Origin: Romanomermis culicivorax
Taxonomy: Eukaryota; Nematoda; Enoplea; Mermithida; Mermithidae
Length of the DNA: 64,000 nt
Direction of reading: 5' to 3'
Assembly: GCA_963922205.1 (NCBI GenBank)
Contig: CAWUHX010000029.1
Span: forward strand, 1-64,000
A program made the translations under genes and the position numbers. The notes beneath the pieces are model-generated. The model ran no database searches. It had not been told where the DNA came from and worked only from the letters and a program-made list of their open reading frames with translations. Each line of letters starts with the position of its first letter. The first letter of the stretch is position 1. Below are positions 1 through 28,874 of the stretch, in pieces.

Positions 1-570
1 GTCCATGTTGCGTACAAATGTGAAAAAAAGGAAGGGCAGAAAAAAATCGATCTGGAAAAAAGTGGACACACAATATGCATGTAGCGGACAGAGGTAAAAT
101 GTTTTGGGGCTCACTATTCATTGCATAAAAACGAAAATTGATCTGGAAGAAAAAGTGGACATACAATGTGCATGTAGTGTACAAAAGTAAGAATGTAGGT
201 AAAAATGAACATCAATCTGGGGAAAAAGTGGATATACAAAGTGCATATAGCATACAAAAGGCAAAAATGTGTAGAAGAAAATATTTATCTAAATAGAGCA
301 TATGATGGACTAAGGAAAGAGAGCATGCATACTGTGCTTAAAGAAAATTGTGCCTGCAAAAAGAATTGCAAAAAGAAAAGAAAAGAAAAAGAAAATTCTA
401 TAGAAAAAAATATTGAACTATAGACTTACAGGGATATGTTAAATGCATTGAAAATGGCACAGCTTGAAATAGGTAGTGCTTTTTACAGAATAAATGCTTG
501 ATTTTCTAGGTTGGTGGTTTTCAAAAACAATCATTAAAGAGGTTGAACTGAATAATATTCCACTGGAAAT
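1..570. repeat. Left inverted arm of a large fold-back repeat
   Basis: Positions about 200-550 match the reverse complement of about 6920-7260 almost continuously. Shared landmarks include TGCATATAGCATACAAAAGG, GCATATGATGGACTAAG and GGTTTTCAAAAACAATCAT. The arm is itself built of short sub-repeats of the type 'GATCTGGAAGAAAAAGTGGACATACA'-like phrases. The arm starts before the window, so the true left end is not visible. The short ORF at 205-423 lies in this repeat and is not called as a gene. Confidence 0.75.
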
Positions 571-3500
571 AATTAAAGCCTTGTATCAAAACTAATATCC
601 CTGCACATATAAAATTTGCATAGACAGTATTTTCCTAAAAAATCAATTTTTGTAAAAATTAAACTTGCATTAAAATTGACCAAAATTTTCCAAAAATGAC
701 TGCAATTTTTTCAAAATGAATAAAAGGTGACTTGGAAATGAGTGAAACATGTGTCAAAAATGCTAGGCTCAAGCATAGAAAAATGTACAAAGGATTTCTT
801 TTGGAAAAATTTTTTACTTTTGTTTTTAAAAAACTTGTTTTGAAAAATGAACAAAACACAATTTCAAAATGAACAAAATGTGAAATGGAATTAAACATGG
901 GTTCAAAATAAATAAAACTGATATGATTTGAAAGTACATAGATGTTACATACATATACATAAATACATAGATGCTCTATGGATAAGGTATAATATAATGA
1001 AAATGTGTCTTCCTTGGAACTGATCATTAATGAAAAAGGTTCATTTAAAACAGAATATTATTTAGCTTGCACACTTTTATTCTTTGTATGATTACAATTA
1101 GCATCAAAATTTGCATTTGACCTCCATTTCTGTTAACTCTTCAATACAGTGCATAAGTTGAATGAGTACAAGTTTTATGCTAAAGTATACCAGAAGAATA
1201 ACTGTTCAATGAGTAAGTCATTATGTGTGTCATTTAATTTCGAGTTTGGCAGATTCTATTGTGTTTTATAGTTGAGAGTAAAAAGTTAAATTTAATTTTT
1301 TCGAAAAATTTAAAGAACTTCTTTTGGGGATGAGAGTGAAAATTTGTTTGAGGAGCATTCTGATTCCAATTTCTGTTCATTTGATAGCTAATATCAATTT
1401 ATAAATTTAGCAATTTGATGTTTTGACAAATTTTAGTTTTGGTTAGTTGTGGCTTTTGCATACATATTCAACAACTTCTCATTTTATAATATCATAATTT
1501 GCTTAGTAATCATTACCTTTAAATTATGTATGTGTCTTTATTATCTTTTTATTCCTCATTCCCAAAAGAAGATTCAGTATGGATTGATATTATGTCATTC
1601 AGGTTTTCATTATTTTTTTGGTATAGTGTGGTTTGTCACATACCCGAAATTAGCATTGAATGAGGAAATGAAAAGGTAGCATAGATAATTAATGATACCT
1701 GGTCAATTTCTTTCTGGCACTGTATATGGCACATAGTCCACTTTGTATACAATTTTCTTCTTATTTGTGTGACATTGAACAATACATAATGGAAGTACCA
1801 TTCTTTTTTGCTCCAACACAGTAGTGAGAGGAAATGTTGGAGGTGAGTAACAGCCTAAATGGCACCATAAACAGTAGTGTGGGTTTCCTAGGGAAAAGTG
1901 GATGGAGAAAAAGAGGTGTTACTGATATCACTGGACACATATGTGTTGAAGAAAGGTAAGCAGAACAAAAAAACGTTATTTGTTGACCTCAGAGTGGACA
2001 CACATGTTTTGGAAGGCAAAACAGGAGAGCAAACACATAATTGATTGACTTCATCACCAAGGCACCTGTATAGGACATAGAAAAAACGGCCAAAAACGTT
2101 AATGCAATAAACTATTTCTTGTTGAGAAAAAGGTTGTTAGTCGACATCTCAGAATGCTATAGTCTTTTAGGGCATAGGAGAAAGTGTTGAAAGATAGGAA
2201 TATTTTCTAAAATGATGAAAGAATCTTGAAAATAAATAAAACTCCACTGGAAATGTGTGCTAAAATTAGTATGTTTTCATTTAGAAAATTTGCATAGAAA
2301 ATATTTTCCTGAAACATCAATTTTCATGATAATTTTAAAAAACTTGTATCAAAATTGGTCAAGCTGTTCCAAAAATGACAATAAGTTTCTTAAAATAAAT
2401 AAAACGTGACTTGGAAATCAATAGAACATGTGCCAAAAACTCTATCCTGGAGCTTGAAAAATGTACAAAGGATTTGCTTTGGGAAAAACTTTTATTTTTG
2501 TTTTGTTAAAAAAAACTTGTTTTGAAAAATTAACAAAACATGATTTAAAATGGACAAAATGTGAAATGAAGACAATCAAAATGTGAAATGAAATTGGATA
2601 TGAGTGCAAAAAATAAAAGAGATATGATTTGAAAATACGTAGATGTTACATACATATACATATACATAGATGCTTTGTTGATAAGGCATAATATAATATA
2701 AAATTGCCATCTTTAGAACTGATCATCAATGAACAATGTTCCATTAAAAAGAAAATTTTTTAGCATGCACTTTTTTATTCCTTATGTGACTACAATTAGC
2801 ATAAAAATTTGCATTTGACCTCCATTTCTGTTCACTCTTGAATACAGTGCAGAAAATAGATGAGTACAAGTTTTATGTCAAAGTATACTAAAAGAATAAC
2901 TGGCCAATGAGTAAGTCATTCTGTATGTCTTTAAATTTTTCGAGTTTGGCAGATTCTGATGTGTTTTATAGTTGAGAGTAAACATTTAAATTCATTTTTT
3001 TCAATTTGAAAATTTTTTATTGGGTTGAAAGTGAAATTTTGTTTGGGGAGCATTCTGATTCCACTTTCTGTTCATTTGATAGTTGATATCACTTTATAAA
3101 TTTAACAAATTGATGTTTTGAAAAACTTTAGTATTGATTAGTTGTGACTTTTGCATACATATGCAACAATTTCTCATTTTATAAAATCATTATTTGCCTA
3201 GAAATCATTTCCTAGAGAATATTTATGTGTCTTTATTATCTTTTTATTCTTCATTCCCAAAAGAAGATTCAGTATGGATTGATATTATGTCATTCAGTTT
3301 TTCATTTTTTTGGTATAGTGTGGTTTGTCACATACCCGAAATTAGTATTGAATGAGGAGATGAAAAGGTAGCATAGATAATTAATGATACCAGGTCAATT
3401 TCTATCTGGCACTGTATACGGCACATAGTCCACTCGCCTGCCCTTGTATACAGTATTCAAAGGGACATTCTTATTGGTGTGACATTGAACTATATGTAAT

Positions 3501-5860
3501 GGAAGTATCATTTTTTCTGCTCTAACATAGTGGTAAGACGCAGTGTTGGAGGTGAGTTACAGTATAAATGGCACCATAAACAGTAGTCTGGGTTTCCTAG
3601 GGAAATAGGATGAAGGAAACGTGGTGTTACTGATCTCAGTGACATATATGTTGAACAAAGGTAGGCAGTATACAAAAAAAGCTATTTGTCGGCCTCCCAG
3701 TTGACACACATGTTTTTGATGACAAAACAGAAATGCAAAAACATAATTGATTGACTATGTCATGGAGGCACATGTATAGGACATAAAAAACCCACTAGAA
3801 AGGTTAGTAGTGGGTCTAATGGTGCAGTCAACCATTTGTTGTTGAGAAAGAAAGTTTTTGGTCAACCTCACAGAATGCTGTAGTAATTTTTCGACATAAA
3901 TGGAAGTGTTGAAAGAGAAGAAAATTTTCGAAAATGATAAAAGAATCTTGAAAATAAATAAAACTCCACTGGAAATGTGTGCCAAAACTAATATGTTTAA
4001 GAAATTTGCATAGAAAATATTCTTCTGAAATATCAACATTCATGATAATTTTGAAAAACTTGTAATAAAATTGCTCAAAATGTTCCAAAAATGACAACAA
4101 CTTCCCTAAAATAAATAAAATGTGACTTGGAAATCAATAAAACATGTGTCAGAAACTCTATGCTGGAGCTTAAAAAATGTACAAAAGATTTTTTTGGGGT
4201 AAACTTTTAATTTTGTTTTGTTTTTAAAAAACTTGTTTTGTAAAATTAACAAAACATGATTTAAAAATTAACAATTGTGAAATGAAGACAATCAAAATGT
4301 CAAATGGAATTGAATATGGGTTCAAAAATAAAACTGATATAATTTGAAAATACATAGATGTTACATACATATTATACATGTACATAGATAGATAAATAGA
4401 TGCTCTATGGATAAGGCATGATATAGTAAAAATGTGTCTTCCTTCAGTGAGTTAGTCCTTCTGTGTGTCCTTAAATTTTTTTGAGTTTGACATATTCTAC
4501 TCTAATTTAAATTTAATTCATTCGAGAAATTTAAAATTTTTTCATAGAGTTGAGAGTAAAAATTTGTTTGAGGAGCTTTCTGATTCTTTTTTCTATTTAT
4601 CTTATAGCTGATATCAATTTATAAATTCATCAATTTGGTGTTTTGACAAACTTTAGTATTGGTTAATTGTGACTTTTGCATACATATTCAAGAATTTCTT
4701 ATTTTGCAAGGTCATTATTTGCCTAGAAATCATTTCTTATAGCATATGTATGTGTACTCATTATCTTGTTTTTTCCTTATTCTCTAGAGAAGGTTCAGCA
4801 TATATCAACATTGTGTCATTCAGTTTTTCGTTTTTCTGGTATAGTGTTGTTTGTCACATACTCAAGATTAGCATAGAATGTCTGGATGGAAGGGCAGCAT
4901 ACATAGTCAATAATACCAGGTCAATTTCTGTCCAGCTCTGTATATAGCACATAGTCCACTGACCTCTCCTTGTACACATTATGCAAAGAGACATTCTTAT
5001 TGGTGTGACATTGCACAATAGACAATGAAAATACCATTCTTTTCTGCTTTAACACAGCTGTGAGAGGCAGTGCTTGAGGTGAGTTATGAGGTAAGTGCCC
5101 CCAGAAATAGTAGTTTAGGTTGCTGAAGGAAAAGTGGATGGAGGAATAAAGGTGTTACTGTTCTCAATGAACACATATGTGTTTAACAAATGTAGGCAGT
5201 ACACAAAAATGTTACTTGTCCGCCTCACAGTGGACACACATGTTTTGGAAGACAAGACAGAAGTGCAAAAACATAATTGATTGACTTCCTGACAAAAGCA
5301 CATGTATAGGACATAAAAAAGCTGCCGAAAAATGTTACTGGGGGTCTCCTAATGCAGTCAACTGTTTGTTGTTGAGAAAAAAGATTGTTTGTTGATCTCA
5401 CAGAATGCTATAGCAACTTTTGGACAGAGGAGTAAGTGTCGAAAGAGACAAATATTTTCCAAAATAATGAAAGAATCTTCAAAATGAATGAAACTCATCT
5501 GGAGATGAACAAAGCATGTGTCAAAACTAATATACCTACATATAGAAAAATTGCATAGAAAATATTTTCAGGAAAACCCAATTTTTGTGATAATTTAAAA
5601 AAACTTGTATTAAAATTGACTAAAATTCCTCAAAAATGACAAAAATTTTCTTAATATGCATAAAAAGTTCAAAATGAATAAAACATGTGTCAAAAATTCT
5701 ATGCTCAAGCATAGAAAATGTCCAAAGGATTCGTTTTGGGAAAAGTTTGAAAATTTTCTGATTTTGGTATTGTTTAAAAAATTGTTTTGAAAAATGAACA
5801 AAGCACGATTTAAAAATGAAATAAAATGTGAAATGAAATAGCTTCCATTACAAGATATTT
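571..5860. repeat. Tandem array of diverged ~1.5-1.7-kb units
   Basis: The phrase TTGCATAGAAAATATTTTCC and its variants recurs at about 616, 2288, 4005 and 5548. Each time it is followed by the same order of landmarks: a run around AAAATGTACAAAGGATTT, then TTACATACATATACAT, then GCATTCTGATTCCA, then TTCAGTATGGATTGATATT, then ACATGTTTTGGAAG. This gives three near-complete units and one truncated unit, each about 1.5-1.7 kb. No protein-coding signal is convincing in any unit. Confidence 0.75.
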
Positions 5861-8500
5861 GCTCTGAGACCTTAGACCAAAATCATTGAGTTACTGATCA
5901 CTAGTTGTCTTGAGACTTTGTAGTTTATCTCATTAAATGATACTTTCATCACAACATTAATTGAGGTTTTCAGAATCTCTTCAAAAATGCTGTTTTCCTG
6001 GTTCAAATTTGTGACCATTCTGTCCCCTTTGATGCTGAAAACAAATTGTATGTCATAAAGACCAACAAGAACCTGCACAGGTTTTTCATGTCAGCTATGT
6101 TTTAAGAATATTTGGAGTTTGCCCCTTTTTTAGCATTTATGATCCATTCTATAAGACATAAAATAAGCTTTCCTAGTGTAGCTCAATTGCTTAACCTCTT
6201 TATGTATCTTTTGGGGATCCACCATGGAGACCATTAATGTTTTTTCTGCACCTCTTTTTTTTGTCATCCACCAGGTTATTCTTCCCTGACCAATACATGT
6301 ACTCTATGAGATGACAACAATTTTATGTGCATTTTTTTCCTTGTCCACTATATATGCTCTTTTTTTCTTTGTCCACAACATGTTCTCTTTGGATCAGTTT
6401 TTGTTTTTCATACATTACCTTCTGAGGTTTATTTCCTCTTCTAGGCAGCTTAGAGTAGTCCTCACTCATGGGTTAGATAGGATTATTTTGTAATAAAAAC
6501 AAACCAGCACATTGGATTTTTTGATAAGTCATTCAGTAATGATTTTCTATTGTCAAGTACAGGTGCTCTTTTTCTCTGTTGGCTACTTATCCTGTTTTCA
6601 ATTCAATAACGTTTTTTTCTGCAGGTCTTCTCTTTTCGTTCACAAAGAGTGCTCTTTTTCCTTTGTCCATTAGATGCTCTCTTTCAAATCTATAATCTTT
6701 TCTACATGTCGTTTCTCTATGTCCATTAAGTGTGCTCCTTTCCTTTGCTCACTTTTTCTTCCACATTGATTTTGGTTTTTTTCACCTTACCTTTTTTCAC
6801 CTTTGTACAGTATATACACTCTGTGAGTCCACTTTTTTCCTATCAATTTTGGTTTTTATGCAATTTACAGTACTCTTCAAAACGTTATTGCCTCTGTCTA
6901 CTACATGCACATTGTAGAGCTTTAGGGAATCAACCTCTTTTATGATTGTTTTTGAAAACCACCAGCCTACAAAATCAAGCATTTTTTCTGTATGAACCAC
7001 TATTTATTGCCAGCTGTGCCATTTTCTCTGCATTTTACCTATCCCTGTAAGTCTCGAGGTCAATATTTTTTCTGTGACCTTTCTTTTTGCAGGCACAATT
7101 TTCTTTAAGCACAGTATGCATGCTCTCTTCCCTTAGTCCATCATATGCTCTCTTTAGATAAATAATTCTTTCTACACATTTTTGCCTTTTGTATGCTATA
7201 TGCACTCTGTATGTGCACTTTTCTTTCACATCAATTTTTGTTCGTATGCAGCCCACAGTAACAATAAAAACGTCTTGCCTCTGTAAACTACATGTATATT
7301 GCATGTCCACTTTTTTGCAGATTGATTTTTCTTTTCACCTTAGCCTTTTTACCTTTGTACACTATATGCACTCTGTACCTCCACTGTTTCCAGATCAATT
7401 TTGGTTTTTATGGAATTTACAGTACTCCTCAAAACGTTTTTTGTCTCTGTCCACTACACACACAGTGTAGAGCTTTACTGGTTCACCATATTTTATGATT
7501 GTTTTGGAAAACTGCCAACCTGGAAAATCAAACAGTTTTCTGTATAAATTACTATCTATTACCAGATGTGTGTCTATCTATGTATTTTACCTGTCCCTGT
7601 ATATCTGGAGGTCAATTTTTTTCTGTAGACCTTTCTTTTTTGCAGACAGAAGTTTCTTTAAATACAGTATGCATGCTCTCTTTCCTTAGTCCATTACATG
7701 CTGTATTTGTTGCTGGTACTATCCTTTTTCAGATTACTCGTTATTTTTGATACTGGCCAGTACATGTTCTCCATGAAATGACAATAATTTATGGGCGTCT
7801 TTTCATTTTGTCCACTACATATGCTCTTTTTTTGTCCACTACATGTTCTCTTTAGATCGATTTTTGTTTTTCATACATTACCTTCTTAGGCCTTTTTCTT
7901 TTTTCTAGACAGCTTACAGTAGTCAGGGGTCATGGGTTAGATAAGATTATTTTGTAATATAAGCAAACAACACATTAGATTTTTGAAAAGTCATTTAGTA
8001 GCGTTTTTCTTTTATCAAGCACAGGTGCTTTCTTCACTGCTGTCTAATGTTCTCTTCTTAGATCAATAACATTTTTCCTGTAGGTCTTCTCTTTATTTCC
8101 ACTAGGCATGCTCTTTTTCCTTTGTCCACTACACCATCTCTTTCAGATCTATGTATAATCTTTTGTGCATGTTCTTTCTCTATGCCCCCTAGGTGTGCTC
8201 TTTTCCCTTGTTCACTTTTTCTAAATTGATTTTGGTTTTGTTACCTCACCTTTTTTCCTTTGTACACTATATGCACCGTACGTCCACTTTTTCCAGATCC
8301 AATTTTGGTGTTTTGTTTACCTTACCTTTCTCACCTTTGTGCACTACACGGGCACTGTATTTCCAGTTTTTTCCAGATTGATTTTTTGCCTTACTTTTTG
8401 TGTCGTACTTGTATACTGTATGTCCATTTTTGTTCCACATATATTTTCATTTTCCATTTTCCGTTCATCATCGATTTTCCTTTTTCATCTACAGTAACAC
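5861..8500. repeat. Right inverted arm, internally duplicated
   Basis: This pyrimidine-rich arm is the reverse complement of the left arm at 1-570. It is internally repeated: 6290-6790 is copied at about 7745-8270, and 6930-7140 recurs at about 7490-7690. Phrases such as TTTGTCCACTACAT and CAGATCAATTTTGGTTTTTA recur many times. Small ORFs here are repeat-derived. Confidence 0.7.
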
Positions 8501-8529
8501 ACCTATTACCCTAATTCCACTATTACCAT

Positions 8530-8805
8530 AATCGAAAAATTACCGTAATTCTACTATTAGGGTAACTCAAGAACATGCATTTTTAACCGTGCGACCTATA
8601 AATCGACGTATATGTTTACTGTACGACCTATAAATCGACGAAGAAATTAACCGTATATGTTTACTGTACGACCTGTAAATCCGACAAAAGCCAATCGTGT
8701 ATGTTTACTGTACGACCTATAAATCGGAAAAAAGTGACAAATTATAGGTCGTACACAAAAGATAGGAGTATCCTTAAGCGTACGACCTATACGGGCCGGC
8801 CTTAC
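8530..8805. repeat. Short tandem repeat with CGACCTATAAATCG core
   Basis: The unit GTATATGTTTACTGTACGACC followed by TATAAATCG occurs four times in succession, about 45-60 bp apart. Two inverted copies of the core (TATAGGTCGTAC and GTACGACCTATA) lie at the right side. Confidence 0.7.
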
Positions 8806-9734
8806 TACTGTTCTGGTATGCAATTTATTAAACATCATTTGCTTCAAGCCAATTTTCCAGCTGGTTAGCTGATGAAAGTATCATCTCTTTGCTCAAGTCA
8901 GAACATCATTCTAGACTTGAAAATTAAACCTTAGACATGAAATAAGTCTTGAAGACATTCATATACCAGCGTCCTAGAGTATAATACTCCAAAAAATTTC
9001 TGGGCGTTTCACGCCAGAATGAAAGATAAATTAAATGTAGTTCATAGTTTTTAACTTTGACTAATCACAAAGATGTCGCCAGTGGAATTTCTAGGCAATT
9101 TAGGATTTTGCCTCAGTTTTTGGTTCCAGCAAAATCTGTTATTTTAAAGCTGACGTTAGAACAGTTTCCAGTCTCATAGTCTCTCATTCAGATTTCAGCA
9201 ACAGTGATGCTGCATCACATGAATTTATGTTATGAAAATGCAAATTTTTTTCTCGCAGTATTGATTAGACTTGAAGGAGGATGAAGTTTTTGTTCTATTC
9301 ATCATTGAAGATTTCATTATGTAGATTGCTTTAGTAATCTACATTGCTGAACTTGTGTAGCTTTACACAGTAGATTTAATACATTTGATAAACTCTTCAA
9401 CAGAATCATTTAAAGATGCATGAATTAGAAGGCCTGCATAATCATGATACCTGTATAATAGATTATTACTACCTGGATCTGGATACGTATGTAGTGGGCC
9501 TGATTACCCAGATCCGGATCCGTGAAACTCATTTCCAATTACCCAGATCTAGATCAGAAACCGGGAGATTGAAAATCTTGGATCTGTTTCATCTCTAAAT
9601 AGTCCAGAGCTTGAAACCCAAATTCACTTCTTTCTGCAGCCCTGACTCGTAACTCTGATTCATCTAAATCTGAATCTAAAGCTTAATCCAAAATGGCCCA
9701 ACATTTATTAGCGGGCACATTTATTATTCTATAA
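8806..9734. other. No gene recognised
   Basis: There is no ORF with exon-like composition or matching splice signals. A small cluster of GGATCCGGATC-like words at 9470-9560 foreshadows the GATC-rich repeat that follows. Confidence 0.5.
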
Positions 9735-10130
9735 GTGACAAAAAAATTCGAAAAATTGTAGTCTGGGATCGGATCAACAAATGTCATGTGGATCAAAAAT
9801 TGAATACGTGAAGCAATAATATGCATCATGATGAAATAATTCGAAAAATTTCAGTGTGGGTCAAAAAAAGTTGATCCGGATCAAAAAATAAGATTTGGAT
9901 CAAAGACTGAATACGTGGTGGGAAAATACTCATCATGACGAAAAAATTCGAAAAATTTCAGTGTGGGTCAATAAAAGTTGATCCGGATCAAAAAATGTGA
10001 TCTGGGTCAAAAACTAAATACGTGGTTTGAAAATTCTCATCACGACGAAAAAATTCGAAAAAATTTTGTCTAAATCAATAAAATTTGATCCGGATCAAAA
10101 ATTTGGGTTCCCGATCAAAAATTAATACAT
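9735..10130. repeat. ~100-bp GATC-rich minisatellite
   Basis: AAAAATTCGAAAAATT recurs at about 9744, 9838, 9941 and 10048, a period of about 94-107 bp. Each copy is followed by GTGTGGGTCAA and TTGATCCGGATCAAAAA. The units are diverged. Confidence 0.75.
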
Positions 10131-10370
10131 CGGACCCCGATCCGTTGGGGGTGATCCGTGATGAAAATCCGTGTTTTAGATGTATTTGCGACGGATCCGG
10201 ATCGGCGGACTGATCCGTGGTGATCCGCCGCGATCCGTGTTTTAGGCACCCAAAAACCTAATTTTAGGAGAAAAACCCCGATCCGCCGATCCGTCGTGAT
10301 CCGGGTTTTAGGCACGCGATTCGTATCCGGATGCGTCGGAATAATCCGGGTTTTAGTCATACCCAAATAG
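10131..10370. repeat. GC-richer GATCCG-rich repeat
   Basis: The phrase TGATCCGTGTTTTAG(GCAC) and variants recur at about 10150, 10225 and 10300. Base composition is clearly higher in G+C than the surroundings. It appears to be a second degenerate repeat next to the minisatellite. Confidence 0.5.
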
Positions 10371-10720
10371 TTTTGTTACAAATTATAGGGCGTTGTTTGC
10401 TGCAATATCTTTCACTATTGGATTAGCTCTCTTCTACGCTTATATATTTTGAGTTGCGTGTGCGTAAAATTTGGAAAATTCCGAAGTTTAGGATATTGTA
10501 GCTACTTGAATTTTGACTTGTATCCAAAATAAATTATTGTGCGATATTCAGCATGTAAAATTACATTATATATACCTGATTTTCAGGTATGATTTTTCAA
10601 CGTCGAACTTCTTAAAGTCTTGAAAATATCATTTGTAATCTGGTCAGCTGACCGGAAACACGATCATTGACCTTTTTCGCACATCGTGTTTCATAAAAGC
10701 TTCCGCTAATCTAGCAGGCC

Positions 10721-10970
10721 TATAGTCAGTTTTTCTTGAAATGCTTCTAAACAATGAAAGTGGAAAGCAAGTAGTATTTCAGATGTTCACGATTTTCTGA
10801 AAAACAATATTATCATATAGGAATACAAATTTATGAGCATACTGACCTATCTTTCAACAATTTTTCGAGCAAAAAATTTTACAGTAAAAGCTCTTATGTA
10901 AACGATTTTGACGAGTATACTGATATGTGTCACTTTTCTATTGGAAGCATTTTATAAAAAACAGACTATA
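10721..10970 (-). mobile_element. MITE family 1 copy (TATAGTCTGTTTTT TIR)
   Basis: A 250-bp element begins TATAGTCAGTTTTTCTTGAA and ends AAAAACAGACTATA. Terminal inverted repeats of about 14 bp and a terminal TA on each side suggest a Tc1/mariner-type TA target. Six further complete or partial copies occur in the window. This copy ends 14 bp from the stop codon of the secreted-protein gene at 10985-11584, so it lies in that gene's 3' flank or 3' UTR. Confidence 0.85.
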
Positions 10971-10984
10971 GACCCTAACTATTG

Positions 10985-11584
10985 TCACCGTTCAACACTA
11001 AGCTGAATAATGACCATCCGATCGGTCTCACCTGTTCGATCATTAACCGCATGATCTTGCGATATTCTGACCTTCGTTTGATTCGGTGGCCGCGTGCAAG
11101 ATTTAATTTGCTTCGAACATTTGAATATAATTTGAGCTTGACCACCTTGGTGTATTATGGTGGTGTTGGTTTTGACGTCGTCGACCATCCAGTCCATCAT
11201 AATAGAATCTAAAACAGTAACACATCGATTACTGATCCAGAAGGATTCATGTCCTCAATAGTCCAAAAATCTCAGTGGAAACAAGCTCGGAATGCTAAGA
11301 GAGTACCGATTCCCGCTGTCACGACTGAGCATAGATTCTCTTTTCAAAATAAAGATTACATTTGGTCACAAGTATTCACAAAACATAAAAAGCTGACACA
11401 TGCTCATTTCAATAGATCACATTATTTTCTCTCCAAGAGCTAGTCCAAATTCTGAAATCCGAATAAAATTCATTCTCCGCAACGATTTCGTAAATTTTTC
11501 CTTACCCACTGGAGCAGCAGCCTTTTTTAAATCACCCGTCATCGTCAAAATGCAGATTAGTAATAAAATTAGAACAGCGCTCAT
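10985..11584 (-). CDS. Predicted 100-aa secreted protein, two exons
   Basis: Exon 1 (11506-11584) encodes 26 residues starting MSAVLILLLICILTMTGD, a clear signal peptide, and ends at a GTAAGG donor after one base of a codon. Exon 2 (10985-11208) follows a TGTTTTAG acceptor, completes that codon as Asp and runs 73 codons to TGA. The joined length is 303 nt with phase preserved. The mature part is polar and looks beta-strand rich (GGQAQIIFKCSKQIKSC). Its only two cysteines are seven residues apart, and it has an N-T-T sequon. I recognise no family. The 297-bp intron shows no convincing extra exon. Signal peptide plus matching splice phase is the support; similarity to a known protein is not. 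Confidence 0.6.
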
Positions 11585-13399
11585 CTTGAACGTCTGCTGA
11601 AAGATTTGATAATATATGGTAGTAAACTAGCGTTACACTAATTCTACAAGAAGGCGTTTCCATTTTACGCATTACACTGCGAACTTTTCCTTCGAAATTA
11701 AATCTGTGAATTCCATGCAACCTGGGAATGGCTTACGCAAAGGTCAAAGTGATGAGAAAGCCACCGGTTTTCACCCAGCGACATTCACATACGCGTTGAA
11801 GAAACGGTAAAATTCTTCTGTGTTGGACATTTGTTTCGTCGGAGGATAATTGAGATAAATGCGAAGCACTAGAAAATTCCAACATTTTTCCCTACTAGAA
11901 CGATAGAAATACACCTTTTCAGCGTCAGACTACCAAATTTTCCTTCGTAGAACATAAACGTGGTCAAAACTTCCGTTCATGACGATCAGGTCCGTTGTAA
12001 ACGTGAAGTAAAAAAGCTTTTATGCATAATGCAGGTTCTTTTATACATATTTGGATTCGAATGTGATTGGCAAGTACACCTCTCGATGTCAGGATCCCAA
12101 AAAGCCCCAAGAATGTCACATAAATCTGATCACGAGGATCAAGAGTCCCCGCGATTAGACTCTATGAAGTTCAATGTTCTCAATTTCAAATTTTTTCAAA
12201 AATAATATAATGCGATTATAACGTCGAATATTATTAGGACACTACATAAATGATATAAAGTTACGAAGATAACAGATAACACGTTTTTCAAAACGGTCTC
12301 ACGAAAAAACTTCGCAAGATTCAGAAAAAATTACTGTTTTTTAAACTTTACCATTAAAACTACTGATACACAAACTTTTGAGTAAAAAACTTAATCAAAT
12401 CAGCCCGAAGGTCATAGGCTTTAGACTAATTTCAACGTTATGTGGGTAATTTGTCCAAAATGTACCCTAAGTTTAAAGCTTGCTTTTGAACATAAAAATT
12501 CTTCATACCGACAAAATCCTTCAAATAATGGGATCAGATAAAAATATGCCGTCTATTGCCGTGTCCCATAACATGAATCGCCTATTGTTCTTTTACATTC
12601 TTGGGTGTATACTCCCGAGACTATTTTGAAAATTTAAATCAGACGAAATACAGGAAACATCTGTGAAATTTTACTGCTACAGTGGACGGCCTACACGCTC
12701 CAATCAGAGTGGAAGGTTTAGTTTGGACTGAAAATTTAAATGACAGGACAACGAAATTCCGCAAATCAGAAATGACAGCGATTATCAAATGCTTAACGAT
12801 CTTTGATGAATTTTTAACTAGGCTCCATGTTTAAAGGACTCGACATTTTTTGCTTTCAAATGCGATAACTTTAGAACCAAGCGATAGATCTTGTTGAGAT
12901 CTATTTCTAAAAGTATCCTTCAAAGTACTGCATCTTCCTATCAAATTAAAAAGCCTTTTCTGGTCGCAAAACACTTTTTTTATGCGAAGTCATCATTTTG
13001 GAGATGAAAAAAGGATGTTCAGTTTTAATTGTGTTTTCCATAACCGCAATAATTCGAACAAGGCAATTTTGTGCTGTCATGATCTGGTAAGAAAACGTGA
13101 TTGGAACCAGCACCATTTATTTATTACGAAACCTACGGCAAAGACAGCTGAAGTACGAAATGTCTCCACCACAGAATTTTTCGCAAATGAACATTCTCCA
13201 TGTTTGAGATTCATCAAAGATATTCTGTAAAGTGGAAAAATATTTCTAACTTTTGTGAAAAAATGCCTCTCAGAAGTATTATTAATGATACCAAAAGTTG
13301 CACCCTTCGAAGGTCGATTCACTTGTTAAGGGACACCCTGTACGCTCAAAGTTATTCATAAGCTATTTCCGTTGTTCATTAATTTTTTATTTTTCTCGA
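11585..13399. other. Intergenic, no gene recognised
   Basis: It lies between the secreted-protein gene and the 3' end of alpha-tubulin. A possible exon-like stretch on the + strand near 12090-12205 (reading SGSQKAPRMSHKSDHEDQ) has no supporting splice partner. Other ORFs overlap on both strands without clear composition. Confidence 0.4.
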
Positions 13400-28461
<15,062 letters not shown>

Positions 28462-28874
28462 TTTCGACATCTTGAGTAGTTGGATTAAAATTCAAACAGT
28501 TAACTGAAAAGCGAAAAAATATCTTATCGAATGATGAACACTATATTCATATCAGCTTACCAGAGCCTTATAGAATCAATTACTCCCCCCGCAGGCCACC
28601 TAGAAGCTCAAAAAATGGATATCTTCTTTCGAGCGAAAATTCCTGCAAGATTTAGCCCTATAAACAAGTTCCAGGTGACTCAAGTTACACGAATCTATAT
28701 TATAGGTTGTTGTTCCTCCAACCTCCACAATGCTATACAGGATCAAAACTGCTGAAGAAAAATCGATGTTCCCATTCATCATGACAACAGTTACCATGGT
28801 ATTCGGTTGTGCTGAAAATTTTTGCTGCATAAAAAAGTAAGATTCGTAAGTAACGAATACTAGCGGAAAATACC

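Noticed and set aside
205..423. 72-codon ORF, mirrored by one at 7035-7310 on the other strand
   Set aside because: Both lie in the inverted arms of the repeat structure; similarity between them reflects the repeat, not a gene family.
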